64,000 nucleotides of DNA from an uncultured Lachnospiraceae bacterium (GTDB lineage Bacteria > Bacillota > Clostridia > Lachnospirales > Lachnospiraceae), in assembly GCA_910585905.1 (NCBI GenBank), contig CAJUID010000007.1:31589-95588 (forward strand). The letters are read 5' to 3'. A program made the translations under genes and the position numbers. This document shows, in pieces, positions 1 to 8,333 of the stretch (its first letter is position 1; each line of letters opens with the position of its first letter). The notes beneath the pieces were generated by a model, which saw nothing but the letters and a program-made list of their open reading frames with translations, did no database searches and was not told where the DNA came from.

Positions 1-184
1 AATTGGGGAAAGAGTGTCTTGTGGCGACATACTGGGAACAATGGGGAATACTGGTTATGGAGAGGAAGGCACAAAAGGGAAATTTGCAGTACATCTCCAT
101 TTTGGGATTTACCGCCAGGTGGGTGGGAAGGAAAAAAGCCTAAATCCATATTATTTTTTGAAAAACCTGGAGGATGCTTCGTAA
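1..184 (+). CDS. M23-family (LytM/LysM-type) metallopeptidase, 3' end only
   Basis: The reading frame is open from the left edge of the window (codons in frame with base 2) to a TAA at 182-184, so only about 60 C-terminal residues are seen. They contain GDILGTMGNTG followed by VHLHFGIY and NPYYFL. In M23 zinc endopeptidases the HxH motif near the C-terminus supplies a zinc ligand and the catalytic base, and the GxxxG-x-G loop before it is also typical. This class cuts peptidoglycan cross-bridges outside the membrane, or is a degenerate relative such as the sporulation protein SpoIIQ. The N-terminal part, including any signal anchor, lies outside the window, so the exact subclass cannot be given. 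Confidence 0.75.
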   Translation, partial: IGERVSCGDILGTMGNTGYGEEGTKGKFAVHLHFGIYRQVGGKEKSLNPYYFLKNLEDAS

Positions 185-336
185 CATAGAGCGATGTTGT
201 ATTTCGCAGCATATATTGTTTCAAAGGTGAAATATTGTGGGATTTTGCGGCTGGGGTTGTTATACGGAAGGTGTAGCAGATCGTGTGGCTGAATACTGTG
301 ATACGATAGATGCTATGGAGAATGGGAGGGTTACTT

Positions 337-1152
337 ATGGAAATACAGTTATGGAGAGAGATACTGGCACCATATCAGCTTGCTGTTGATGAATTGGTAG
401 TAAAGTTTAATCATGTAAAACAGCAGTATCAGAATGCAAAAATGTATTCTCCCATAGAGATGGTTAGCGGCAGGGTGAAACGTGTGACCAGTATTCTGGA
501 AAAGGCGCAGAGAAAGGGCGTCAGTATGGAAAATCTGACAGAAAAGATTGAGGATATTGCGGGAATCCGCTTAATCTGCCAGTTTGTGGAGGATATTGAG
601 ACAGTAGTAAAAATTATCAGAAAAAGAGACGATCTGGAAATCAAACAGGAAAAGGATTATATTACAAAGAGTAAGCCGAGTGGTTATCGGAGTTATCATA
701 TTATTGCTTATTATACCGTTCAGACAATCCAGGGGGCGAAGCGGATTGAGGTAGAAATTCAGATCAGGACACTTGCGATGAATTTTTGGTCCACAATTGA
801 GCACTCTTTGCAATATAAATATAAAGAACATATGCCGGACGAACTGCGGATGCGTTTGCTGCGGGCCGCAGATGCAGTAGATGCACTGGATAATGAGATG
901 GCATCTGTGCGCGATGAGATTATGGATGCGCAAAATTCCAATAAAAGAAAGGCAACAATTATTTCTGACATTTTAAATAATATAGAGAATCTATATTATG
1001 TTGCAAATGAGAGGGAAGTTACGAAAATTCAAAATGAATTTTTTAAGATATATCGGGAAGATGATATGCAGATGCTAATTCGGTTTAATAAGCAGCTTGA
1101 TATTATTGCAGAGATGTACCGTGCCCAGAGTGTGCTGGGTAGTATCGTATAA
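337..1152 (+). CDS. Small alarmone synthetase, RelQ/YjbM-like GTP pyrophosphokinase
   Basis: The 271-residue product should transfer pyrophosphate from ATP to GTP or GDP, making (p)ppGpp in the cytoplasm. It has the synthetase-only RelA/SpoT fold. GRVKR and SILEKAQRK (about residues 46-62) match the substrate-binding basic region, DIAGIRL follows, then KPSGYRSYH (about 113-121), and EVEIQIRT with FWSTIEHSLQYK closes the active site. There is no HD hydrolase domain and no TGS or ACT domain. The start was set at 337 because GGGAGGG at 324-330 lies six bases upstream; an in-frame ATG at 310 has no such site. A C-terminal tail of roughly 60 residues makes it longer than the usual RelQ of about 210 residues. 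It is followed by an rRNA methyltransferase gene. Confidence 0.9.
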   Translation: MEIQLWREILAPYQLAVDELVVKFNHVKQQYQNAKMYSPIEMVSGRVKRVTSILEKAQRKGVSMENLTEKIEDIAGIRLICQFVEDIETVVKIIRKRDDLEIKQEKDYITKSKPSGYRSYHIIAYYTVQTIQGAKRIEVEIQIRTLAMNFWSTIEHSLQYKYKEHMPDELRMRLLRAADAVDALDNEMASVRDEIMDAQNSNKRKATIISDILNNIENLYYVANEREVTKIQNEFFKIYREDDMQMLIRFNKQLDIIAEMYRAQSVLGSIV

Positions 1153-1205
1153 CTGCACATAGTATATTTGCGTGGACATTATTTTTAATAAGAATGAGAG
1201 GATAC

Positions 1206-2648
1206 ATGGGAAGTTTACCAGATGCCTATGTGGAAAGTATGAAGGAGCTTTTGGGAGAAGAGTACAGGCAGTATCTTGACAGCTTTTCCCAAAGCCCTTT
1301 TGCGGCTTTTCGCATAAATACAATAAAAATATCAGTGGAAAGATGGAAAGAAATTGCTCCTTTTTCTGCAACGGAGGTTGCATGGACAAAAAAGGGGTTT
1401 TATTATGATGTCAAAAAAGATATGCCATCGAAACATCCATATTATTATGCAGGATTATATTATATACAGGAGCCAAGTGCAATGATCCCAGCGTCAATTC
1501 TTCCGGTCGTACCGGGAGATAAGGTTCTGGATTTATGTGCTGCTCCGGGCGGCAAGGCAACGGAGCTTGGCGCAAAACTGAATGGGACGGGCCTTTTGGT
1601 TGCGAATGACCTTAGTGTATCACGCACTATGGCGCTCGCCAAAAATCTGCAGGTTGCAGGAATCAGCAATGCAGTGGTGACAGCGGAGGCACCAGAAAGG
1701 TTGTGTGGTATTTTTGAGGGATTTTTTGATAAAATTCTGGTGGATGCCCCATGTTCTGGGGAAGGGATGTTTCGCCGGGAACCTAAAATGATAAAAGACT
1801 GGCTGACAAAAGGGCCCGAATACTACGAAAAGATACAGAAGCAAATTTTGTCAGATGCATGGAGGATGTTAAGGCCAGGTGGATATCTAGTCTATTCAAC
1901 TTGCACTTTTTCTGTTACAGAAGATGAAAAAGTGGTACAATGGCTGTTAGGACAGTATCAGGACATGGAAATCTGCCCTATAGAGCGGAAAGAGGGATTC
2001 TGTGAGGGAAGGCCGGATTTGGTGGAGAATGGTGCGCCAGAGTTAAAGAATTGTATTCGGATTTTTCCCCATCTCTCAAATGGGGAAGGGCATTTTGCTG
2101 TGCTTCTTAGGAAACAGGGTATTGAGAAGGAAAAAGACAATAAGGATGCAAATAATGAGAGAGACCAAGATGCGTTATGTCAGTTTCGGGAGGAGTTGCA
2201 TCAGGCATGCCATAAAGCATTACGGGGATGCAAGGCTGGTCAGGAAGAACAGAAGGAGATGGAGGATTTTCTTTATAAACTGCCGCTATCCAGAGGAATT
2301 ATTTGTGTTCATGGCAGCAGTGTTTCATTGGTTCCGAAGACAGAAAGAGATTGTTCAGGGCTAAGGGTAATCTGTCAAGGGCTGCCGCTCTGTGAATGGA
2401 AACACAAATTAAGTATTTCACATCAATTGGCGCTTCTTTTAAAGGATTCTGATTTTGGGCAGGTGTTAAATCTGAGGGCAGATGATGAGCGAGTTATCCG
2501 TTATTTAAAAGGTGAGACAATATTTATGGAGGAAAAGTACCGTGGCAATGTGCTGGTATGTGTGGACGGTTTTGGGCTTGGCTGGGGTCAGGGAAATGGA
2601 CAGGGAACATTAAAAAATAAGTATTATCCAGGGTGGAGATATCAGTAA
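1206..2648 (+). CDS. RsmF/RsmB-like NOL1/NOP2/Sun family rRNA cytosine-C5 methyltransferase
   Basis: This 480-residue enzyme should transfer a methyl group from S-adenosylmethionine to C5 of a cytosine in 16S rRNA. DLCAAPGGKATELGAKL (about residues 102-118) is the SAM-binding motif. VDAPCSGEGMFRR is motif IV, with the Pro-Cys that releases the product. YSTCTF is motif VI, with the catalytic cysteine. About 150 C-terminal residues containing LPLSRGIICVHG and a GFGLGWGQG tail fit the RsmF-type PUA-like domain. The start at 1206 uses GAGAGG four bases upstream; an in-frame ATG at 1194 would overlap that site. The variable stretch around residues 310-335 is rich in Lys, Glu and Asp and looks like a linker. 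Confidence 0.9.
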   Translation: MGSLPDAYVESMKELLGEEYRQYLDSFSQSPFAAFRINTIKISVERWKEIAPFSATEVAWTKKGFYYDVKKDMPSKHPYYYAGLYYIQEPSAMIPASILPVVPGDKVLDLCAAPGGKATELGAKLNGTGLLVANDLSVSRTMALAKNLQVAGISNAVVTAEAPERLCGIFEGFFDKILVDAPCSGEGMFRREPKMIKDWLTKGPEYYEKIQKQILSDAWRMLRPGGYLVYSTCTFSVTEDEKVVQWLLGQYQDMEICPIERKEGFCEGRPDLVENGAPELKNCIRIFPHLSNGEGHFAVLLRKQGIEKEKDNKDANNERDQDALCQFREELHQACHKALRGCKAGQEEQKEMEDFLYKLPLSRGIICVHGSSVSLVPKTERDCSGLRVICQGLPLCEWKHKLSISHQLALLLKDSDFGQVLNLRADDERVIRYLKGETIFMEEKYRGNVLVCVDGFGLGWGQGNGQGTLKNKYYPGWRYQ

Positions 2649-2714
2649 GAAAATGTCAATTAATTGTTTTGCAGGTTAGGCGCGGCAGGGACGCGCAGAA
2701 ATGGGGATTTATTT

Positions 2715-3278
2715 ATGAAAATACAGCGTGGAGAATTTGGTTATATCAAGGCGAGGAAGAGAAAGGCGCTGCTTGGGACGGTATTGATGGCATTGCTTGG
2801 CATTGCAGTTTTTTTGACAGGGCTTTTTTTGAACAAAATGTCAAACCAAAATATATTTACGGTAATTGCGGTTTTGTTTGTGCTACCTGGCGCTAAATAT
2901 CTTGTGGCTTATATCGTTACGTTTCCATACCGTTCAGTAGAACGGGCGCGTTATGAGAAAGCAGAAAAGGCATTACCCGAAGGGATGAAACTTTACACAG
3001 ATTTGGTAATAACATCTCCAGAAAAAGTGATGCACCTTGATTTTGCAGCGGTAGGGAATGGATATGTGATATGCCTTCTGGGGCAGCGGAAGCAGGATCT
3101 TTCTTATGTGCGAAAGTATCTTACAGAAGGTGTCCATAACTGGGGAAGCGAGTATAAAGTTAAAATAATAGAAAGTGAGAAAACGTTTCTTGGGGAACTG
3201 GCAGGCGTAAAGCCTTGTGAGATGGATGAGGAAGAGGAGGAGCATGTAAAATCATACCTTACGTCCCTTATCGTATAG
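2715..3278 (+). CDS. Conserved membrane protein of unknown function, two N-terminal TM segments
   Basis: I do not recognise a named family. The 187-residue product begins with a basic stretch (KIQRGEFGYIKARKRK), followed by two hydrophobic helices at about residues 17-37 and 44-66, then a soluble domain of about 115 residues ending in an acidic DEEEEE cluster. The soluble part probably faces the cytoplasm, judging from the positive-inside rule. The start at 2715 was chosen because the upstream in-frame residues (MFCRLGAAGTRR) look non-native and a GGGG lies ten bases upstream of it. It sits between two RNA-modification genes in the same direction with short gaps, so it may share their transcript. 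Confidence 0.65.
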   Translation: MKIQRGEFGYIKARKRKALLGTVLMALLGIAVFLTGLFLNKMSNQNIFTVIAVLFVLPGAKYLVAYIVTFPYRSVERARYEKAEKALPEGMKLYTDLVITSPEKVMHLDFAAVGNGYVICLLGQRKQDLSYVRKYLTEGVHNWGSEYKVKIIESEKTFLGELAGVKPCEMDEEEEEHVKSYLTSLIV

Positions 3279-3379
3279 GAGATGTCAAAATAGGGTTTAC
3301 ATTAGGTGCTGTTGCATGAAATTATAAGATTAAAAGATGAATATCCAAGGACACTCTTAAAATAGAAACGAGGCAGAGT

Positions 3380-4426
3380 ATGAAATCAGTGCAGATTACA
3401 AAACAGGAAGCGGGACAGCGTCTGGATAAATACCTGGGAAAATATCTGAACCGTGCCCCGAAAAGTTTCTTTTATAAAATGTTAAGGAAGAAAAATATTA
3501 TTTTAAATGGAAAGAAAGCAGAGGGCAGTGAAAGACTGGCGGAGGGGGATATCATTTCATTGTTTCTCTCCGACGAGACAATTACGAAATTTCGGGAAGA
3601 GCCAGAAATCGGGGGGGCAAATCCTATGGGGGCAGAATGCACGTTGTCAGGGAGCTGTGATAAAAAACTAGGACAAACGTCGGTGGAAAAGCTTTCGGTT
3701 GTATTTGAGGACGAAAATATATTGGTTGTCAACAAGCCTATGGGAATGCTATCGCAGAAGGCGGAGCGGTCAGATGTCTCTTTAACGGAATATATTGTGG
3801 GTTATCTTATGACGGAGAAACAGCAACAGGAGTCAACATTCCGGCCGGGAATTTGCAACCGTCTCGACCGCAACACGACAGGGCTTGTGGCTGCCGGGAA
3901 AAATATAGCGAGCCTGCAATACTTAAATAGATTGTTCCGTGAACGAGATTTGGAAAAATTTTATCTATGTCTAGTTAAGGGAAAGATTTGTGGAAGGGCA
4001 GAGATAGACGGTTATCTGAAAAAAGATGAAAACCATAATCGTGCCAGCATTACAAAAGAGGCGGCAGAAGGGGCAGCCCGCATTATCACGGCATATGAAC
4101 CGCTTAAAAATATATTGTGGAGAGGCCAGGAGTATACTCTTTTGAAAGTGGAACTGATTACGGGGAAATCCCATCAGATTCGTGCGCATTTGCAGAGTAT
4201 TGGGCATCCCATTGCAGGGGACACAAAATATGGGGAGAAGAGTATGTACCATTTGTTTAAAAAAGAATTTGGTGTCAGGTATCAGCTCCTCCATGCTTGG
4301 AAGATTTGTCTTGGAAGCCCCGAATATCTTCCGAGCCAATACCATGGTATGGTTTGGGAGGCGCCTTTGCCGCCCCAATTTGCAGCGGTACTTCTTGGAA
4401 TGGGAGTAGAATGGCAGGGGATATGA
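3380..4426 (+). CDS. RluC/RluD-family 23S rRNA pseudouridine synthase
   Basis: The 348-residue protein should isomerise specific uridines in 23S rRNA to pseudouridine. Residues 10-65 (QRLDKYLGKYL ... LNGKKAEGSERLAEGDIISLF) form an S4 RNA-binding domain. The catalytic domain begins at VVFEDENILVVNKPMGML. The catalytic aspartate is in NRLDRNTTGL, followed by the family motifs KSHQIRAHL, GDTKYG and LHAWKICL. A GAGGCAG upstream of 3380 can act as ribosome binding site. Which uridine is modified (RluC, RluD or a paralogue) cannot be decided from sequence alone. Confidence 0.9.
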   Translation: MKSVQITKQEAGQRLDKYLGKYLNRAPKSFFYKMLRKKNIILNGKKAEGSERLAEGDIISLFLSDETITKFREEPEIGGANPMGAECTLSGSCDKKLGQTSVEKLSVVFEDENILVVNKPMGMLSQKAERSDVSLTEYIVGYLMTEKQQQESTFRPGICNRLDRNTTGLVAAGKNIASLQYLNRLFRERDLEKFYLCLVKGKICGRAEIDGYLKKDENHNRASITKEAAEGAARIITAYEPLKNILWRGQEYTLLKVELITGKSHQIRAHLQSIGHPIAGDTKYGEKSMYHLFKKEFGVRYQLLHAWKICLGSPEYLPSQYHGMVWEAPLPPQFAAVLLGMGVEWQGI

Positions 4427-4504
4427 TATTTGCGGCATTCGCAAATGTAGAAGCAGGCATGTCTGCTTGGAGCATCGCTTTGCAGGAATGAGAGGAGAAA
4501 GAAT

Positions 4505-5041
4505 ATGCCGTCATGGAATTCCAGAGGGCTCCGAGGGTCTGTACTAGAGGAGGCCCTAAATATCACAAATGAAAAATATAGGCAGGAGAAGCTTGCATTG
4601 GTACAGAAGATTCCGACACCGATTACGCCGATGGAAATAGACCAAGAGAGACATCATATTACGTTGGCTTATTTTGGGCAGAAAAGCACGGTAGATTATA
4701 TCGGGAATGTGCAGGGGGTGCCAGTCTGTTTTGATGCAAAGGAATGCGCTACTGACACATTTCCAATACAAAATATACATGAACACCAGGTAAATTTTAT
4801 GAGGGAATTTGAGGGACAAAATGGGGTTGCTTTTTTGATTATTTTCTTTTCTAAAGCGGAAGAATATTATTATGTACCATTTCGTGATATGCTCTTTTTT
4901 TGGGAGAGGGCAAGGAAAGGCGGAAGAAAAAGTTTTCGGAGAGAAGAATTAGACTCCAGTTACCGAATTCCCTTTAGCAATCAGATTTATATACATTATC
5001 TGGAAGCACTGTCCAGAGATTTAGAGATGAGGGGGGATTAA
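4505..5041 (+). CDS. recU: Holliday junction resolvase RecU
   Basis: RecU is the Gram-positive Holliday junction endonuclease that cuts four-way DNA junctions late in recombination and chromosome segregation. The 178-residue protein shows the family order: NxxRGxxLEEALNxTNxxY at the N-terminus, KIPTPI (about 35-40), then STVDYIGNVQGVPVCFDAKE with the metal-binding acidic and lysine residues D64, D77, K79 and E80. FPIQNIHEHQ and a C-terminal W-x-R-x-GGRKSF follow. The length matches the family (about 170-200). GAGGAG lies just upstream. In Bacillus, recU adjoins the penicillin-binding protein gene ponA; here it does not. Confidence 0.93.
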   Translation: MPSWNSRGLRGSVLEEALNITNEKYRQEKLALVQKIPTPITPMEIDQERHHITLAYFGQKSTVDYIGNVQGVPVCFDAKECATDTFPIQNIHEHQVNFMREFEGQNGVAFLIIFFSKAEEYYYVPFRDMLFFWERARKGGRKSFRREELDSSYRIPFSNQIYIHYLEALSRDLEMRGD

Positions 5042-5075
5042 TATTATACTGGGGGTATCAATTTATAATTTATTG

Positions 5076-5993
5076 ATGGAATTTTATCTATTTAGTTTTG
5101 CAGGATGGGTCTATGAGTGCTGCTTTGTGTTTTTGCGCGATAGAAAACCAATAAACAGGGGGTTTTTAGTAGGGCCGATTATTCCGCTCTATGGTTTTGG
5201 CGGGGTGATTGTCTATTTGCTTTTGCGGCCATTCTCCAAGATTCCAAGTCTGTTATATATTATGGGGATGATTATTGCTACGCTTGTAGAATATGTTACA
5301 TCATGGCTGTTAGAGGTTTTGTTTCATACACAATGGTGGGATTACTCAGGGCAGCAGTACAACTTTCAGGGCAAAATTGCGGTGATTCCGTCCCTTTTTT
5401 GGGGGCTTTTGTCACTTTTGATGTTTGATGTGTTCCATCCGCTGGCATCCTTTTTGATTGGCTGTGTGACAGAGGAGACTGGGCGGATTTTGCTGGTTAT
5501 CTGTATTTCACTTACGGCACTGGATGTTGTTTATACACTTATTACAATGATTAATTTCAGAAAACAGTTGGAAAATCTATACGAGCTGCGGAAGGAGTTT
5601 GAATATTTGCTAGAAGATATGAAATTAATCTCCCTTAAAGATATATTATTTAGCACAACAAAGGAACTATCGGAACGGTTTCAGTTTTCAGGGTTTTTAG
5701 AGAGAAAGGATTTGTTTTTCCACAAGTTAAATAGTCTGCGTAGCTCTGAAGGTGAGGAAGATTCTAGGTTTTCTGCTGTGGAAGAACGATTTCATGCTTA
5801 TTGGGAAAAGTGCAGCCGTTTTATAAAAAAGGCGCCGTTAATTGGAAATCAGCGTCTGCTGGATGCATTTCCGTCCATGAAATTGATTACTAAGAACCAC
5901 GCTGCTGTGGAGGTAAAGGAGCTGTTGTTAAATATTAGGCAGAAGGCTGTGTCCCGCAAAAAAGATTCCTCTGAGGAGGAAGGGGAGAATTGA
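5076..5993 (+). CDS. CmpB-type putative ABC-transporter-like membrane protein (PF06541 family)
   Basis: The N-terminal half carries four or five hydrophobic segments with the family signature FSFAGWVYE (about residues 6-14), NRGFLVGPIIPLYGFGG and the ending HTQWWDYSGQQYNFQGKIAVIPSLFWG, all hallmarks of the CmpB family. The C-terminal 130 residues are charged and probably cytoplasmic. Its biochemical role is not established. The start is uncertain: ATG 5076 (or TTG 5073) has no close ribosome binding site. The frame is open back to 5031 and the upstream codons read as a plausible extra helix (IIL GVSIYNLL), so a rare non-ATG start just after recU is possible. Confidence 0.75.
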   Translation: MEFYLFSFAGWVYECCFVFLRDRKPINRGFLVGPIIPLYGFGGVIVYLLLRPFSKIPSLLYIMGMIIATLVEYVTSWLLEVLFHTQWWDYSGQQYNFQGKIAVIPSLFWGLLSLLMFDVFHPLASFLIGCVTEETGRILLVICISLTALDVVYTLITMINFRKQLENLYELRKEFEYLLEDMKLISLKDILFSTTKELSERFQFSGFLERKDLFFHKLNSLRSSEGEEDSRFSAVEERFHAYWEKCSRFIKKAPLIGNQRLLDAFPSMKLITKNHAAVEVKELLLNIRQKAVSRKKDSSEEEGEN

Positions 5994-6057
5994 TTTTTAC
6001 ATAGAATGGCGCCGCTTTTGGCGGGAACATATGTAAGAATGAATAGATAACAATATT

Positions 6058-6097
6058 TAGTACCATATCTTGCCAACGAGCACAAGATATGGTACTA
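6058..6097. repeat. 15-bp perfect inverted repeat upstream of nrdD
   Basis: The arms TAGTACCATATCTTG (6058-6072) and its exact complement (6083-6097) are separated by ten bases. There is no following T-run, so it is not a classic intrinsic terminator. It may be an operator or an RNA hairpin in the nrdD leader. It does not resemble the NrdR box consensus. Confidence 0.6.
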
Positions 6098-6157
6098 TTG
6101 CATTGCATGGGGAACACTCTGCCCTATAGCATAATGGAAAGAAAGCAGGTATTGGCT

Positions 6158-8320
6158 ATGAAAATAATTAAAAGAAGCGGTACAGAAATGAACTTTGATG
6201 CAAAAAAGATAACAGCAGCAATTACAAAGGCAAACCGCGAGGTGCCTGCAAAGGACAGGCTGTCAAAGGAACAGATTGATGAGATTACTACTAATGTAGA
6301 AAATATTTGTATTGATGCAAATCGTTCTCTAAGTGTAGAAGAAATTCAGGACTTAGTGGAAGAGCAGATTATGAATAAAAGGGCATTTGGCGTGGCGAGA
6401 AAGTATATTACTTATCGGTATGACCGCGCCCTGGTGCGTAAATCAAACTCAACAGATAAGCAGATTTTGAGCCTGTTAGAGTGCAGCAATGAAGAAGTAA
6501 AGCAGGAAAATTCAAATAAAAATCCAACGGTAAATAGTGTGCAGCGCGATTATATGGCAGGGGAGGTCAGCAAGGATATCACAAGGCGTTTTCTTCTGCC
6601 AAATGAGGTGATCCGTGCCCATGAGCAGGGAATTATCCATTTCCACGATTCAGACTATTTTGCTCAGCATATGCATAACTGCTGTCTGGTCAATTTGGAG
6701 GATATGTTGCAAAATGGGACGGTCATCAGTGAGACAATGATAGAGCGGCCAAAGAGTTTTTCAACGGCCTGCAATATTGCGACTCAGAGTATTGCGCAGA
6801 TAGCAAGCTCGCAGTACGGTGGGCAGAGTATCAGCTTAACGCACCTAGCGCCATTTGTAGATGTCAGCAGGCAGAAATATCGTAAGCGGGTGGAGAATGA
6901 GTTTAAAGAGGCAGGGATTGAGTATGATAGTGACCAGGTAGACAAAGTGGCAGAGATTCGTGTAAGGGATGAAATCAAGCGCGGTGTGCAGATGATCCAG
7001 TATCAGGTGATTACGCTTATGACAACAAATGGGCAGGCGCCGTTTGTCAGTGTATTTATGTACTTGAATGAGGCTCCTGCAGGCAGGCTCCGTGAGGACC
7101 TGGCATTAATTATGGAGGAGATTTTAAAACAACGCATCCAGGGGGTGAAAAATGAGAAGGGAGTATATATTACACCAGCTTTTCCGAAGCTTTTATATGT
7201 GCTGGAAGAAAATAATATTCACGAAGGAAGCCAGTATTGGTATTTGACAGAGCTTGCTGCAAAATGTACAGCAAAAAGAATGGTTCCAGATTATATTTCT
7301 GAAAAGATGATGAAGGAACTAAAAAAAGGAAATTGTTATCCGTGCATGGGATGCCGCTCGTTCTTGACCGTATATGAGGATGAGAACAAACGCCCTAAGT
7401 TTTATGGGCGTTTTAATCAAGGGGTTGTGACGTTGAACCTTGTTGATGTGGCATGTTCTTCAGATGGGGTGGAGGAGCTTTTCTGGAAGATTCTAGATAA
7501 GCGCTTAGAACTTTGCAAAGAGGCGCTGATGTGCCGCCATAATCGCTTAAAGGGGACGCCTTCAGATGTTGCTCCGATTCTCTGGCAGTATGGTGCGCTT
7601 GCACGACTGCAAAAAGGAGAAACAATAGATAAACTTTTGTACAATGGATATTCAACAATTTCACTGGGCTATGCGGGGTTGTGTGAATGCACCAGGTTTA
7701 TGACGGGCAAATCACATACGGACCCGGAAGGAAAACCATTTGCCTTAGAAGTGATGCAACATTTAAATGATGCTTGTAGTAAATGGAGGGCAGAAGAAAA
7801 TATAGATTTTAGTTTATATGGAACTCCGTTGGAATCTACAACATATAAATTCGCAAAATGCCTGCAGAAACGGTTTGGTATGATTGAAGGTGTTACAGAT
7901 AAAAATTATATTACCAATAGTTACCATGTACATGTGACAGAGGAGATCAATGCGTTTGATAAACTGAAATTTGAAGCGCAGTTCCAGAATTTGTCGCCGG
8001 GCGGTGCAGTAAGCTATGTGGAAGTACCGAATATGGAGAATAATATTGATGCCGTATTAGAGGTAATGAAATATATTTACAATAATATTATGTATGCAGA
8101 GTTAAATACAAAGAGTGATTATTGCCAGGTATGTAATTACAGCGGTCAGATTCAGATTGTTACGGATGAGCATGGAAAACTTATCTGGAAATGCCCGAAC
8201 TGCGGCAATACAGATCAAAATAAAATGAATGTTGCGCGCAGAACATGTGGCTATATAGGGACGCAGTTCTGGAACCAGGGACGTACACAGGAAATTAAAG
8301 AGAGGGTGCTGCATTTATAA
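6158..8320 (+). CDS. nrdD: Anaerobic (class III) ribonucleoside-triphosphate reductase
   Basis: NrdD reduces ribonucleoside triphosphates to deoxyribonucleotides under anaerobic conditions with a glycyl radical. Residues 1-95 form the ATP-cone (KIIKRSGTEMNFDAKKI ... RKYITYRYDR). The catalytic core follows with HFHDSDYF and CPCMGCRSFL-like segments. Near the C-terminus two CxxC pairs (CQVC and CPNC) form the zinc site, and RRTCGYIGTQFWNQGR carries the glycyl radical. At 720 residues it is full length. The start at 6158 has AGCAGGT upstream; the longer frame from 6089 crosses a palindrome and is unlikely. Its activase gene nrdG is usually adjacent but is not found in this window. Confidence 0.95.
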   Translation: MKIIKRSGTEMNFDAKKITAAITKANREVPAKDRLSKEQIDEITTNVENICIDANRSLSVEEIQDLVEEQIMNKRAFGVARKYITYRYDRALVRKSNSTDKQILSLLECSNEEVKQENSNKNPTVNSVQRDYMAGEVSKDITRRFLLPNEVIRAHEQGIIHFHDSDYFAQHMHNCCLVNLEDMLQNGTVISETMIERPKSFSTACNIATQSIAQIASSQYGGQSISLTHLAPFVDVSRQKYRKRVENEFKEAGIEYDSDQVDKVAEIRVRDEIKRGVQMIQYQVITLMTTNGQAPFVSVFMYLNEAPAGRLREDLALIMEEILKQRIQGVKNEKGVYITPAFPKLLYVLEENNIHEGSQYWYLTELAAKCTAKRMVPDYISEKMMKELKKGNCYPCMGCRSFLTVYEDENKRPKFYGRFNQGVVTLNLVDVACSSDGVEELFWKILDKRLELCKEALMCRHNRLKGTPSDVAPILWQYGALARLQKGETIDKLLYNGYSTISLGYAGLCECTRFMTGKSHTDPEGKPFALEVMQHLNDACSKWRAEENIDFSLYGTPLESTTYKFAKCLQKRFGMIEGVTDKNYITNSYHVHVTEEINAFDKLKFEAQFQNLSPGGAVSYVEVPNMENNIDAVLEVMKYIYNNIMYAELNTKSDYCQVCNYSGQIQIVTDEHGKLIWKCPNCGNTDQNKMNVARRTCGYIGTQFWNQGRTQEIKERVLHL

Positions 8321-8333
8321 GAAAGGGTTTTAG

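Noticed and set aside
6089..6157. Longer nrdD start 23 codons upstream
   Set aside because: The extension begins inside the palindrome and does not resemble the ATP-cone N-terminus; ATG 6158 has a ribosome binding site.
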